Assembly (NCBI GenBank): GCA_940747215.1
Contig: CALNWS010000038.1
Location: 1 to 42,945, forward strand
From: an uncultured Paraburkholderia sp.
GTDB taxonomy: Bacteria > Pseudomonadota > Gammaproteobacteria > Burkholderiales > Burkholderiaceae
Direction: 5' to 3'
DNA: 42,945 bases
Shown here: in pieces, positions 30,360-39,540 of the stretch
How positions within the stretch are numbered: the stretch's first letter is position 1
Layout: the number at the start of each line of letters is the position of its first letter
Notes under the pieces: generated by a model
Seen by the model: only the letters and a program-made list of their open reading frames with translations
Told to the model about the DNA's origin: nothing
The model's database searches: none
Program-made: the position numbers and the translations under genes

Positions 30360-31693
30360 TACCGAGGGTCGTGCGGGTTGAGTGAAGTGGCGGGCGTCGC
30401 GGCGGATGCGGTAGCTACGGCTGACGCGGGATGTGTCGCGTTGGTTGCGTTGGCCTCGCTGGTTGCGTTCGTCGCATCGTCAAAGGCAACGCGCGGTTTG
30501 ACGACATCGAGCAACGTAATCGGCAGCGCCTGACGCCATGTGTCGAAGCCACCGAGGGACTGCGCCTCGGCGAGCGCGATGCGCGTGAACGTGCCGCCGT
30601 GCCGCTCGCGCCACGCGGCCAGCGCCGCTTCGCTCTGCAACGTGACCGCGTTGACCACCAGCCGTCCGCCTTCACGCAGATGTACCCAGCACGCATCCAG
30701 CACGCCGGGCACCGTCGCGCCGCCGCCGATGAACACGGCGTCCGGCACAGGCAATCCGTCGAGCGCGTCCGGCGCGCGGCCCGCGACGAGTTGCAGGCCC
30801 GGCACACCGAGCGCGTCGCGATTGTGTTCGATGAAGCGCTGCCGCTCCGCGTGTCCTTCGATCGCGATCGCGCGGCAACCGGGGTGCGCGCGCATCCATT
30901 CGATACCGATCGAGCCGCTGCCCGCGCCCACGTCCCACAGCAATTCGCCGGGTGTCGGCGCGAGACGCGCGAGCGTGACGGCGCGCACGTCTCGCTTGGT
31001 CAACTGGCCGTCGTGACGAAACGCGTCGTCGGACAGGCCGCAGGTGAGCGGCAGACGCGGCGCGCCTGCGGTCGCGCGGCATTCGAGTGCGATCAGATTG
31101 AGTGCCGCGACGTCGCCCGCGGACCACTGGTCGGCGCGGCCGTCGATCCGGCGCTCGGCGTCGCCGCCGAGATGTTCCAGCACGATCATGCGCGTCGCGC
31201 CGAAGCCGCGCGCGTTCAGCAAATCCGCGAGCGCGCCGGGTATGCGTCCGTCGGCGCTCAGCACGAACACGCGCGCGCCGTCGTACAGATGCGCATTAAG
31301 CGTCGCGAGCGGACGCCCGACGAGCGACACCGTGGCGACGTCCTGCAATGGCCAACCAAGCCGCGCCGCCGCAAGCGACAAAGACGACGGCGCGGGCAGC
31401 ACGCGCAGCTCGCTTGCGGGCAACTGTCGCGCGAGCGTCGCGCCGACGCCGAACAGCATCGGATCGCCGCTCGCCAGCACGCAGACGGCACCGCCCCGCT
31501 CGGCGAGCAACGGCGCGAGATCGAACGGCCGCGGCCACGCCGCCCGCCGCGCGCCGAGCCGCGCCGGCAGCATCGCGAGATGCCGCTCGCCGCCATACAC
31601 CACTGACGCCTGCAACAACGCGCGCCGCGCAGCCGGGCCCAAACCGGCGAAACCGTCGTCACCAATGCCCACCACGGTCAGCCATGCCGGCAT
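30359..31693 (-). CDS. cobL: Precorrin-6Y C5,15-methyltransferase (decarboxylating), CbiE-CbiT fusion
   Basis: CobL methylates C-5 and C-15 and decarboxylates the C-12 side chain. The N-terminal CbiE domain starts [23 protein letters not shown] and carries [19 protein letters not shown]. The C-terminal CbiT domain has [37 protein letters not shown], the SAM-binding glycine loop, and [18 protein letters not shown]. The last ~45 residues are a low-complexity Ala/Thr/Asn tail ([19 protein letters not shown]) beyond the domain. The start MPAWL at 31693 matches the family; an ATG at 31723 would add ten residues. It leads the left-hand cob operon and points away from the riboswitch. Intact. Confidence 0.93.
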   Translation of the reverse strand: MPAWLTVVGIGDDGFAGLGPAARRALLQASVVYGGERHLAMLPARLGARRAAWPRPFDLAPLLAERGGAVCVLASGDPMLFGVGATLARQLPASELRVLPAPSSLSLAAARLGWPLQDVATVSLVGRPLATLNAHLYDGARVFVLSADGRIPGALADLLNARGFGATRMIVLEHLGGDAERRIDGRADQWSAGDVAALNLIALECRATAGAPRLPLTCGLSDDAFRHDGQLTKRDVRAVTLARLAPTPGELLWDVGAGSGSIGIEWMRAHPGCRAIAIEGHAERQRFIEHNRDALGVPGLQLVAGRAPDALDGLPVPDAVFIGGGATVPGVLDACWVHLREGGRLVVNAVTLQSEAALAAWRERHGGTFTRIALAEAQSLGGFDTWRQALPITLLDVVKPRVAFDDATNATSEANATNATHPASAVATASAATPATSLNPHDPR

Positions 31694-31759
31694 GCGTCCA
31701 TCCCCATCCAGTATCTTCAACATTGCATTGTGCCACGCCTGTCAAAGCGTCCAGCCTCG

Positions 31760-31787
31760 TTGTGCTGTTCGAATAAAGGCATAATAC
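31760..31787 (+). promoter_or_regulatory. Candidate promoter of the riboswitch-controlled cob operon
   Basis: TTGTGC (31760-31765) and TAATAC (31782-31787), 16 bases apart, lie just before the cobalamin riboswitch. Both boxes are imperfect. No equivalent was found for the divergent cobL operon. Confidence 0.4.
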
Positions 31788-31958
31788 AGTTGCCGGTGCC
31801 CTTCGGGGCCAAAGAGGGAACACAGTAACGCTGTGGCTGCCCCCGCAACTGTATGCAGCGAGTCCGCCTGCGCTACGCGCCACTGGTCACCTGTATGGGT
31901 CGAACCGGGAAGGCAGCGGCGGACCATGACCTGCCAGCCAGGAGACCTGCCGGCAAGA
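31788..31958 (+). ncRNA. Cobalamin (AdoCbl-class) riboswitch
   Basis: The core elements are visible in order. A P1 arm TTGCCGG (31790-31796) pairs with CCGGCAA (31950-31956). GGTGCC is followed by AAAGAGGGAACACAGT, then GTGGCTGCCCCCGCAACTGTA, the invariant GGAAGGC-like stretch, and the B12 box GCCAGCCAGGAGACCTGCC (31933-31951). It lies directly upstream of cobG on the plus strand. Binding of adenosylcobalamin should shut the RNA and repress cobG-cobH-cobI-cobJ, probably by hiding the cobG start region. The aptamer looks undamaged. The family is well established (Rfam cobalamin riboswitch). Confidence 0.95.
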
Positions 31959-31986
31959 CTGTTCGTGCCAGCCTACATCGGGCGGG

Positions 31987-33492
31987 GTGTACCGATGCCG
32001 CAGCAATGCCCGCCTAATGGCTTGCTCGGGCCGCAGCGCGACGCTCAACCCGGTGTCCGTCTTGAATCAAGCTTCCGCTCCCAGCCTGTCGTCCCACGTT
32101 GCCGCCGTGCCACGCCCTTCGGCCTGCCCGGGGCTGCTGCGCATCGTCGCCGCGCGCGACGGCGGCATCTGCCGGATCAGACTGCCCGGCGGCGAGTTGA
32201 CGTCGGCGCAGGCCGCGGCGATTGCCCACGCGAGCGGCGAACACGCGTCCGGCGTCATCGAGCTGACGAACCGGGGTAATCTGCAGATTCGCGGCGTGTG
32301 GGACGGACATGAAAGCACGCTGACCGCTGCGTTGATCGATGCCGGACTCGGTCCAGACGGTGCGACGGTTTCGCCCGCCGCCGACGATGTGCGCAACGTC
32401 ATGATCAGCCCGCTCGCGGGCCGTGATCCGTTTGCGCTGATCGACACGCGGCCGCTTTGCGCCGCACTGCTCGCGCTGTTGCAAAGCGAGGCGCGGTTCG
32501 CGGCGTTGTCGCCGAAGTTCGCGATGCTCGTCGACGGCGGCGAGCGGCTCGCGCGGCTCGATCATCCGCACGACGTGTGGCTGGCGGCGTTTGCTTTTTC
32601 GCCTGTCGCTTCTTCGCGTGTAGAGTCTTCGCCAGATAACGGCGGTGTGCGGTTCGTGATCGGGCTAGCAGGTTCGCCGTCGGATGCGGATGCGTTGATC
32701 GCCGTTGCTCCGTCGCACGCCGCAGCGGTCGTGCGCGCTTTGCTGCATGCGTTTCTCGATCTTGCCGAAGCCGACACGGACAACAACACCACGCGCATGC
32801 GTCATCTGCTCGCTACACATTCCGTCGATACGATCCTGCAGCGCGCGCAGCATTACGTGGATTTTCCATTGACGCGCGACGCATCGCTGCAAAGCTGGCA
32901 ACGCACTACCGCAGCCGACGCTTCCCTGCGTTTCGGCGCGCACGTTCAACGCGAGAACGGCCTCTGGCACGCAGGCGCGCAGCCGCCGCTCGGCCGTCTC
33001 GACGCAGCGGCCCTGAAACGCCTCGCCGTGCTCGCCAAAGAGTGCGGCAACGGGACGTTGCACGTGACGCCTTGGCAAAGCGTGCTGCTGCCCGATCTCG
33101 CAGAACACGAAGCGCCTGCCGTCATGCGCGAACTGCACGCCATCGGACTCGCATGCGATCCCGCGCAACCGCTCGCGCGACTGATCGCCTGTGCGGGTTC
33201 GATCGGCTGTGCAAAAAGCGCCGCCGACACCAAAGCCGACGCGCAACGGCTCGCGCAACGGCTGCCGGCCGGCGTCGAAGCGCACCTGAGCGGCTGCGCG
33301 CACTCGTGCGCCGCCGCGCACTGCGCGCCGTACACGTTGCTCGCGGTCGCACCCGGCCTTTACGACCTCTATCAACGCGATGACGGCGAAGCCGCTGAAG
33401 CCGGTTTCGGCCGCTGCATCACGCATCATTTGCCGATCGAACAGGCCGCGAGCCTGCTCGATCGCCTGCCCAGGAGTGCCCCAGATGCTTGA
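31987..33492 (+). CDS. cobG: Precorrin-3B synthase (CobG)
   Basis: CobG is the oxygen-dependent monooxygenase that hydroxylates precorrin-3A and forms a lactone before ring contraction; it carries an Fe4S4 cluster. The protein has two nitrite/sulfite-reductase half-domains: CPGLLRIVAARDGGICRIRLPGGELTS with SGVIELTNRGNLQIRGV in the first, and ENGLWHAGAQPPLGRL and NGTLHVTPWQSVLLP in the second. Cluster cysteines lie in CAGSIGC and GCAHSC. The start is uncertain: GTG 31987 is the longest choice, but the first ~35 residues are unlike a conserved protein, and ATG 32017 or a GTG near 32056 are possible. It is the first gene after the riboswitch and overlaps cobH by eight bases. Confidence 0.88.
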   Translation: MYRCRSNARLMACSGRSATLNPVSVLNQASAPSLSSHVAAVPRPSACPGLLRIVAARDGGICRIRLPGGELTSAQAAAIAHASGEHASGVIELTNRGNLQIRGVWDGHESTLTAALIDAGLGPDGATVSPAADDVRNVMISPLAGRDPFALIDTRPLCAALLALLQSEARFAALSPKFAMLVDGGERLARLDHPHDVWLAAFAFSPVASSRVESSPDNGGVRFVIGLAGSPSDADALIAVAPSHAAAVVRALLHAFLDLAEADTDNNTTRMRHLLATHSVDTILQRAQHYVDFPLTRDASLQSWQRTTAADASLRFGAHVQRENGLWHAGAQPPLGRLDAAALKRLAVLAKECGNGTLHVTPWQSVLLPDLAEHEAPAVMRELHAIGLACDPAQPLARLIACAGSIGCAKSAADTKADAQRLAQRLPAGVEAHLSGCAHSCAAAHCAPYTLLAVAPGLYDLYQRDDGEAAEAGFGRCITHHLPIEQAASLLDRLPRSAPDA

Positions 33493-34111
33493 TTACATTC
33501 GCGACGGTCAGAAGATTTATCGTCAATCTTTCGCGACCATTCGTGCCGAGGCGGATTTGTCCCGAATCCCAGCCGACCTCGAAAAACTCGCGGTGCGCGT
33601 GATCCACGCGTGCGGCATGGTCGATGTGACCGACGATCTCGCGTTTTCCGAAGGCGCCGGCACGGCGGGCCGCGCGGCGCTTGCGCAAGGCGCGCCGATT
33701 CTGTGCGACGCGGGCATGGTCGCGCAAGGCATCACGCGCGCGCGACTGCCCGCGGGCAACGACGTGATCTGCACGCTGTCGCACGAGAGCGTGCCGACGC
33801 TTGCCCGCGAACTCGGCAACACACGCTCGGCGGCGGCGCTCGAATTGTGGCGGCCGCAACTGGCGGGCAGCGTCGTCATAATCGGCAATGCGCCGACCGC
33901 GCTCTTCCATCTGCTCGACATGTTCGACGCCGGCGCGCCCAAACCCGCACTGATTCTCGGCTTTCCGGTCGGATTCGTGGGCGCGGCCGAATCGAAAACG
34001 GCGCTCGCGGAAAACAGCCGCGGCGTGCCGTACGTCGTCGTTCACGGCCGTCGCGGCGGCAGCGCGATGGCCGCGGCTGCCGTCAACGCACTCGCGACGG
34101 AGATCGAATAA
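33485..34111 (+). CDS. cobH: Precorrin-8X methylmutase
   Basis: CobH (CbiC) moves the methyl group from C-11 to C-12, giving hydrogenobyrinate. The 208-residue protein starts MLDYIRDGQKIYRQSFATIRAEADL, with VRVIHACGMVDVTDDLAFS holding the catalytic histidine. PILCDAGMVAQGITRARLPAGNDVICTL, GSVVIIGNAPTALFHLLDMF and PKPALILGFPVGFVGAAESK follow, all canonical. The ATG at 33485 overlaps the cobG stop by eight bases, and the TAA is followed immediately by the cobI ATG, so the three are tightly coupled. Intact. Confidence 0.95.
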   Translation: MLDYIRDGQKIYRQSFATIRAEADLSRIPADLEKLAVRVIHACGMVDVTDDLAFSEGAGTAGRAALAQGAPILCDAGMVAQGITRARLPAGNDVICTLSHESVPTLARELGNTRSAAALELWRPQLAGSVVIIGNAPTALFHLLDMFDAGAPKPALILGFPVGFVGAAESKTALAENSRGVPYVVVHGRRGGSAMAAAAVNALATEIE

Positions 34112-34867
34112 ATGGCGGCTCAGGACCGGTTGCAAGAACGATTGCAGGGACGGCTGTTCGGACTCGGCGTCGGCCCCGGCGACCCGGAACTCATCACGCT
34201 CAAGGCGCTGCGCCTGCTGAAAGCGGCACCCGTAGTAGCGTATTTCGTGGCGAAGGGAAAAAAGGGCAACGCGTTCAGCATCGTCGAGGCGCATCTGCAT
34301 GAAGCGCAGCAGCATCTGCCGCTCGTCTATCCGGTGACGACCGAGGCGCTCGAACCGCCGCTCTCGTACGAGGCGATCATCGCCGATTTCTATGACACCG
34401 CCGCCGTCGTGGTCGCCGCGCATCTCGATGGGGGCCGCGACGTCGCCGTGATCTGCGAGGGCGATCCATTCTTCTACGGCTCGTACATGTATCTGCACGA
34501 CCGGCTCGCCACGCGCTACGAAAGCGAAGTCGTGCCGGGCGTCTGCTCGATGCTCGGCGGCGCCGCCGTGCTCGGCTCGCCGCTCGTGTACCGCAACCAA
34601 AGCCTGTCGGTGCTGTCGGGTGTGTTGCCTGAACACGGACTGCGCCGCCGTCTCGCCGATGCCGACGCCGCCGTCGTCATGAAACTCGGCCGCAATTTCG
34701 ACAAGGTGCGGCGCGTGCTCGGCGAGCTGGGCCTCGACCGTCGCGCGCTTTATGTCGAACGCGCGACGATGGACAACCAGCGCATCGTGCCGCTTGCCGA
34801 AGTCGATCCGATGGCATCGCCCTACTTCTCGCTGCTCGTCGTGCCGGGGGAAAAATGGCAAGGATGA
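34112..34867 (+). CDS. cobI: Precorrin-2 C20-methyltransferase
   Basis: CobI (CbiL) methylates C-20 of precorrin-2, the first committed step to the corrin ring. The 251-residue protein shows [32 protein letters not shown], the residues [36 protein letters not shown] (the family's GDPxFYGS), [22 protein letters not shown] and [17 protein letters not shown]. It begins one base after the cobH stop and overlaps the next gene by 13 bases. Intact. Confidence 0.95.
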   Translation: MAAQDRLQERLQGRLFGLGVGPGDPELITLKALRLLKAAPVVAYFVAKGKKGNAFSIVEAHLHEAQQHLPLVYPVTTEALEPPLSYEAIIADFYDTAAVVVAAHLDGGRDVAVICEGDPFFYGSYMYLHDRLATRYESEVVPGVCSMLGGAAVLGSPLVYRNQSLSVLSGVLPEHGLRRRLADADAAVVMKLGRNFDKVRRVLGELGLDRRALYVERATMDNQRIVPLAEVDPMASPYFSLLVVPGEKWQG

Positions 34868-36804
34868 CGCCGCCCGCCATCGTGATTCTCGGCGCGGGCG
34901 CCCTGCCGACCGCACGGCGCATTCAGGCGCTTTATGCGGGCAGCAAGGTTCACGCGTTGCAGGGACGTGTGGACGCCGACGTGCCGTATCGCGAACTCGG
35001 CGAGCACGTGCGCAGGCTCTACGCGCGCGGCACGCCGATCGTCGCGTTGTGCGCAGCGGGCATCGTGATTCGCTGCGTCGCGCCGCTGCTCGCGAACAAG
35101 GGCGCGGAGCCGGCGGTCCTCGCGGTCACCGAGGACGGCAGCGCGGTCGTGCCGCTGCTCGGCGGCCTTGCGGGCGTCAACGTGATAGCGCGCGAGATCG
35201 CCGACGCGCTCGCCGTGCCGCCCGCGATTACGACGAGCGGCGAACTGCGTTTCGGCACATGTGTGCTGAATCCGCCAGAAGGTTATGCGCTCGCCGATAT
35301 CGGGCAGGGCAAGCGCTTCTTGTCGGACCTGCTTGCCGGCGAAAGCACGCGTGTGGAAGGCGAAGCGCCGTGGCTCGACGATGCGCAACTGCCGCGCTCC
35401 GAGTCCGCGCGTTTGTCGATTCGCGTGACGCCGCGGGCTTGGGATGGGTGTAGCGATGCGTTGGTGATTCATCCGCGGTGTGTGGTTGCGGGAGTGATGT
35501 GGATTGGTGGTGGCGACGCAGAATCTGATGCCGAAACCGAGGCGAGTGCTGGGGCTGAAGTTGGTGCCGAGGCAGATCTTGCGGCTGATGCTGATGCAAA
35601 TGCCGAGGCTGATGTCGGGGCCGGTGCCGACGCCAACGAAAGCGTGAAAGCATCGCTCGCGGTTTCAAAAGGCGCAATAGTGCGCGCAGCATCACCTTCA
35701 ACGCGGCCTGAAAAAAGCGCCCCGAATCAAACCGGAACGCAAATCGCCGCGCACGTGCGCGAAGCCTTGTCCAAACATGGACTCGCTCAACAGTCTTTGG
35801 CAGCGCTCCTCGCGCCATCGAGCGGCATGGCGAACGTCGCGTTCGCCCAGGCGGCGGAAGAACTCGGCGTGCCGCTACGCTTCACGTCGACCGAACCTGA
35901 AGACGGCGATCCGCCACACAGCCTGCTTCATGCCGCGCTGCGTTTTCCGTACGAAACACTGCACGACGACGCCGACTCAGGCATCGCGCTCGCGTTGACT
36001 CCGCTTGCCATCGACGCCGCCACGATCGGCCGCGCCCGCGGCCGTCTGACCGTGATCGGCCTCGGCCCGGGCAGCGCCGACCTGATGGTGCCGGCCGCGC
36101 GCAAGGCGCTCGACGAAGCCACCGACATCCTCGGCTACGACACGTACGTGAAAATGGCGGGACCGCTGCGCGCCGATCAACGCGTGCATGGCACCGACAA
36201 CCGCGAAGAGATGCAGCGCGCGCGGCACGCCTTCGAGCTGGCGAGCGACGGCCGATCCGTCGTGATGGTCTCTTCGGGCGACCCCGGCGTATTCGCGATG
36301 GCCGCCGCCGTGCTCGAAGCACTGGACGCCGCGCAGAAACCGCAGTGGGACGTGGTCGAACTCGCCATCGTGCCCGGCGTCTCGGCGGCGCTCGCCACGG
36401 CCGCGCAAGCCGGTGCGCCGCTGGGCCACGACTTCTGCATGCTGTCGCTCTCCGACAATCTGAAGCCGTGGTCGATCATCGAAACGCGCCTGCGCCATGC
36501 CGCTCAGGCCGACCTCGTAATGGCCTTCTACAACCCGATCTCACGCGCGCGGCCGTGGCAACTCGACAAGGCGCTCGACATCGTGCACGAATATCGCGAC
36601 GCCGCGACACCCGTCATGCTGGGGCGCGACATCGGTCGGCCCGGCGCTATGCTTCGCACGGTCACGCTCGGTGCGCTGCGCTCGTCGGACGTGGACATGC
36701 GCACGATGGTGATCGTCGGTTCATCGACCACGCGCGGCTTTCCACGCAACGCCGATGCAGCGGACGGCGCACAGTGGATCTACACGCCGCGCTGGTACAA
36801 ATGA
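34855..36804 (+). CDS. cobJ: CbiG-CobJ fusion: cobalt-precorrin-5A hydrolase / precorrin-3B C17-methyltransferase
   Basis: Residues 1-~210 form Cbi[20 protein letters not shown], then [44 protein letters not shown]. CbiG opens the lactone and releases acetaldehyde. The CbiG C-domain ([40 protein letters not shown]) is preceded by ~75 residues of low-complexity Ala/Asp/Glu repeats ([21 protein letters not shown]...), where homologues have a short GIGCRRG-type turn. The CobJ domain starts [22 protein letters not shown] and has [45 protein letters not shown] and [13 protein letters not shown]; it contracts the ring by C-17 methylation. The start ATG 34855 has a GGGGGAA before it; ATG 34864 would give an ATGA overlap. 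No disruption. Confidence 0.92.
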   Translation: MARMTPPAIVILGAGALPTARRIQALYAGSKVHALQGRVDADVPYRELGEHVRRLYARGTPIVALCAAGIVIRCVAPLLANKGAEPAVLAVTEDGSAVVPLLGGLAGVNVIAREIADALAVPPAITTSGELRFGTCVLNPPEGYALADIGQGKRFLSDLLAGESTRVEGEAPWLDDAQLPRSESARLSIRVTPRAWDGCSDALVIHPRCVVAGVMWIGGGDAESDAETEASAGAEVGAEADLAADADANAEADVGAGADANESVKASLAVSKGAIVRAASPSTRPEKSAPNQTGTQIAAHVREALSKHGLAQQSLAALLAPSSGMANVAFAQAAEELGVPLRFTSTEPEDGDPPHSLLHAALRFPYETLHDDADSGIALALTPLAIDAATIGRARGRLTVIGLGPGSADLMVPAARKALDEATDILGYDTYVKMAGPLRADQRVHGTDNREEMQRARHAFELASDGRSVVMVSSGDPGVFAMAAAVLEALDAAQKPQWDVVELAIVPGVSAALATAAQAGAPLGHDFCMLSLSDNLKPWSIIETRLRHAAQADLVMAFYNPISRARPWQLDKALDIVHEYRDAATPVMLGRDIGRPGAMLRTVTLGALRSSDVDMRTMVIVGSSTTRGFPRNADAADGAQWIYTPRWYK

Positions 36805-36844
36805 GCGAGCGCACGGGCGAGGCGGCGGCTGCACGCCGCTGCTC

Positions 36845-37072
36845 CTAACGCCGCATCGCCTTCGCCACCGCACTCATCTGCGCACCGTTCGGATCGGCCA
36901 GGCCCTCAAGAATCGTGAAGTGATTGCCGCCGGCGAGCGGCACAAACTCCACCGGCTCGCCCGCCTGACTGCACGCCGCGGCGTACTCCTCCGAGTGGCG
37001 GACCAGTTCCGGCAACTCCGACGTGCCTTCGCTCGTCAGTCTGATCCAGCGGCACGATCCGGCGCGCAGCAT
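36845..37072 (-). pseudogene. Alpha/beta hydrolase (kynurenine formamidase-like), C-terminal fragment
   Basis: The last ~55 residues of a small alpha/beta hydrolase survive: SEEYAAACSQAGEPVEFVPLAGGNHFTILEGLADPNGA, with the catalytic histidine in GGNHFTI. The preceding residues (LRAGSCRWIRLTSEGTSELPELV) look partly frameshifted. The N-terminal ~200 residues with the nucleophile are missing; the cut lies near 37070, where a DUF445 remnant begins on the other strand. It is convergent with the intact cobJ, 40 bases away, and marks the right border of the preserved cob island. Confidence 0.75.
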
Positions 37073-37073
37073 T

Positions 37074-37984
37074 ACAGGCTGGCTGGCTCACCGAGCCCGC
37101 CAACACCGCGCGTCTCGGCGACTACGTGGTGCAGCTCACCAGCGGCATTCTCGAACTCACTGACAACGTCCGCATTCATGTGTTCATCAAGGACGCGTTG
37201 CGTGACATGCTGGCCAAAGTCGATCCGTCGCAATCCAATCCATGGGAACGATCCTAGATACGCTTACGAAAGACGGCTGCCACCAGGAGTTGCTCGGTGA
37301 GGCACAGGTGCGCGAGTTCATCGCTGGGCGCATCGTCGACTGGGTGAAAAACGAGTACCCGAAAATGGAAAAGATTCTGCCCTCGGCGTGGCTCGGCGAA
37401 AAAGGCGCGGAAGTGATCGCGAGCGCGGTGAACCGCGTGCTCGAACAGATCAGCGCGAACCCGACGCACGAGCTGCGTCAGAAGTCGACGACGCTGCGCA
37501 CAAACTCATCGTCAAGCTCAAATCCGATCCGGCGTTTCTGCAGAAAGGCGAGGAAGTGAAGCGCAATATTATGGAAAGCGACGCGCTCAGCACCTATGTG
37601 AAGGACATGTGGGGCGAACTGCGCGCGTGGCTCAAGCGCGATCTGGCGAGCAGCGATTCGGCGCTGCATGCGCGTGTCGTCGCCATGGGGCAATGGGTCG
37701 GACGGGAGCTTGCGAACGATCCCGCGTTGCGTCAATCGTTAAACGATCACCTCGAAGAAGCGGCCCGCGCCATGGTGCCCGACTTCGCTCGCTTCCTTAC
37801 ACAGCATATCAGCGATACGGTCAAGAACTGGGACTCGCGCGAGATGTCGCAGCAGATCGAACTGAATATCGGCAAGGACTTGCAGTACATCCGCATCAAC
37901 GGCACGCTGGTAGGCGGCTTTGTCGGCCTTCTGCTTTATGCGAGCTCGCAACTGTTCGACCTGCTGCGGCTGCATGTGGGATGA
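37074..37984 (+). pseudogene. DUF445-family (YjiN-like) membrane protein, 5'-truncated and frameshifted
   Basis: Sequence begins mid-protein with TGWLTEPANTARLGDYVVQLTSGILELTDN and VRIHVFIKDALRDMLAKVD, then, past a stop at 37257 and a frame change, DTLTKDGCHQELLGEAQVREFIAGRIVDWVKNEYPKM. After a shift near 37490 comes an open end: HKLIVKLKSDPAFLQKGEEVKRNIMESDALSTYVKDMW, then SREMSQQIELNIGKDLQYIRINGTLVGGFVGLLLY and a final membrane helix. This is the DUF445 helical repeat fold with its C-terminal anchor. About 180-200 N-terminal residues are gone. Function is unknown in the family. Confidence 0.82.
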
Positions 37985-38227
37985 CGGAGCGACGTTCTGG
38001 AGGGTTCATGAACCGCCACATACATAGCGCGCGGAGGAATGAACCAATAGGGAATGAGGCGCATGGCCATGAAAGATGACGTAACCGGAAACGAGGCTAA
38101 GGTTACACGGAAGCCTCCCTTTGTCTCACGCCAATGCGCCTACAATCCGGGCATATGTATTGCTCAGGCGCAGCATTCCACTCGCGCATCGATACGGGCG
38201 ATCGCGCCATTCAACGGACAGTGGCTC

Positions 38228-38936
38228 ATGAAAATATCATTACCGTCGCATGGGCGGCCGAACCGCGTTTATCCGTCGGGCACGACGAGCCTGCATGGAC
38301 TCGCTTCGGTCGTGACGGGTGTCGTGGGTAGTGAGCGGGCTGTATTTCGGCCGCGCGGTGCTGATGCCGGAGCAACTGGCCAAGATCAACGAATCGCTGA
38401 TCGACATTGTCGAAAACCTGGAAGTCGCCGATGGTCTGCCCGATCGCATGCCGCGTATGGGCCCGGTCGACGCCGCGGCTGGCGTGCTTGCGTCGACTTC
38501 GGTCGATCATCCCGAGCGCCACGATGCTCACATCGCCGCGCGGACGAATGTGCGTGCCGGGACGCGGCGCCTTCGACAAAGTTACCACCGCGATCGCCGT
38601 GCAGCTGCTCGGTCGTTAGGGCCTCGCATCGATGATATAGCCACGCACTCTGGATATCGGAGCGCCCGCGAGGACGAACCCAGCTTCAAAGACGCGCCGA
38701 TCATCTGCATCGTGACGCTCGACGCGCCCGAATCGCCGCCCTATCTGCGCAATATGCTGCGGCGCACGCGCGAATGGCGGCCACGTGCGACGCTGGTCGT
38801 GGGCGTGGGGGGCTCACCCGAAGGCGGTGGCGAGACAGGCATGCGAGGCGGCATGGGGGAGCGGCGGCTTCAGCGAGCGCAAGCGGAGCGGCCGGAACAC
38901 CGGGTGCATCGTACGCAGCGTCCACTTTCCGCGTGA
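38228..38936 (+). pseudogene. Probable AI-2E/PerM-family transporter, core deleted
   Basis: An ATG at 38228 opens MKISLPSHGRPNRVYPSG, then HGLASVVTGVV, and in the next frame VVSGLYFGRAVLMP, which resembles the first helix of AI-2E (PerM) transporters (YFGxxVLxP). The membrane core seems lost, because the text jumps to INESLIDIVENLEVADGL. It then reads TSPRGRMCVPGRGAFDKVTTAIAVQLLGR and DAPIICIVTLDAPESPPYLRNMLRRTREWRPRATLVVGVGG. From memory these resemble a soluble C-terminal domain found on some of these transporters in Burkholderia and rhizobia, and I cannot confirm that here. Several frame changes and a stop at 38617 interrupt it. The assignment is tentative. Confidence 0.45.
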
Positions 38937-38939
38937 TGA

Positions 38940-39228
38940 TCGAGGAATGTCAGGCCGCAGTCGGCTTGCAGGTTATCTGTCAGCCTTCGCATGCAAGCGG
39001 AGAAGGCTGAGCGCCAAACCTGACGCTTCCTGTCGATAGGAACCTAACTGTCTTGCGTCGGCGCATGATTCGGAGGCCATGCGGGAAGTCGCGGCGATTT
39101 GGGCAATGACACTATCTGTCTACGCTTTCGTCGCTCCGCATTTCATGACAGGAAAGCTCGAGCGTGCGGTCTACTCGCGTCGATACGCGCAGCGTTTCGG
39201 TGCTTGTTGCGTGTTGCCTGTTGCACGG
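38940..39228. other. Spacer without recognisable gene
   Basis: I see no coding or structural signal between the transporter remnant and the heptanucleotide repeat. Confidence 0.4.
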
Positions 39229-39295
39229 CATTCAGCATTCAGCATTCAGCATTCAGCATTCAGCATTCAGCATTCAGCATTCAGCATTCAGCATT
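39229..39295. repeat. Heptanucleotide tandem repeat (CATTCAG)9
   Basis: Nine exact, uninterrupted copies of CATTCAG span 39229-39291, followed by a partial CATT. The repeat lies in non-coding DNA. Being seven bases long it would shift frame on slippage, but no convincing gene contains it. The lack of any mismatch suggests recent expansion. Confidence 0.98.
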
Positions 39296-39456
39296 GGATT
39301 ACGTCACCGCACGAGTTCCGTCACTTGTTTCGTCCTCGTCATATTTCCGCGCGGCACTGCAAACTCGAAGCTTGACCGTCAAACGCTTCCACAACTCGGA
39401 AACGCCAGATGCCAAATGCCAGCCAGTTGTACGAAGTATGAGACAGCCCGATCCCG

Positions 39457-39537
39457 CTCGCAAAGTGGCCGCTAACCACTACCGATGACCACCGACGGGA
39501 GCCTATGACAGCAAAAAAGAAGCGGCCACTTTGCGAG
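39457..39537. repeat. 81-bp element with 17-bp perfect inverted ends
   Basis: CTCGCAAAGTGGCCGCT (39457-39473) and its exact reverse complement (39521-39537) enclose 47 bases. The form fits a miniature inverted-repeat element or a solo pair of insertion-sequence ends. No clear target-site duplication is visible and no transposase is nearby. As RNA it would form a very stable long stem. Confidence 0.8.
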
Positions 39538-39540
39538 ACA

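Noticed and set aside
30431..31606. 391-codon plus-strand frame antisense to cobL
   Set aside because: No domain likeness; cobL on the other strand is canonical over the same bases.
33419..34915. 498-codon minus-strand frame antisense to cobH and cobI
   Set aside because: Histidine/arginine-rich shadow of two well-recognised genes.
37984..38227. Short frame starting MAMKDDVTGNEAK just after the DUF445 remnant
   Set aside because: No conserved pattern and it runs into the transporter remnant in another frame; not supported as a gene.
39079..39375. Open frame translating the CATTCAG repeat as repeated HSAFSIQ residues
   Set aside because: The repeat is open in all three plus frames and flanking residues look random; no sign of a real protein.
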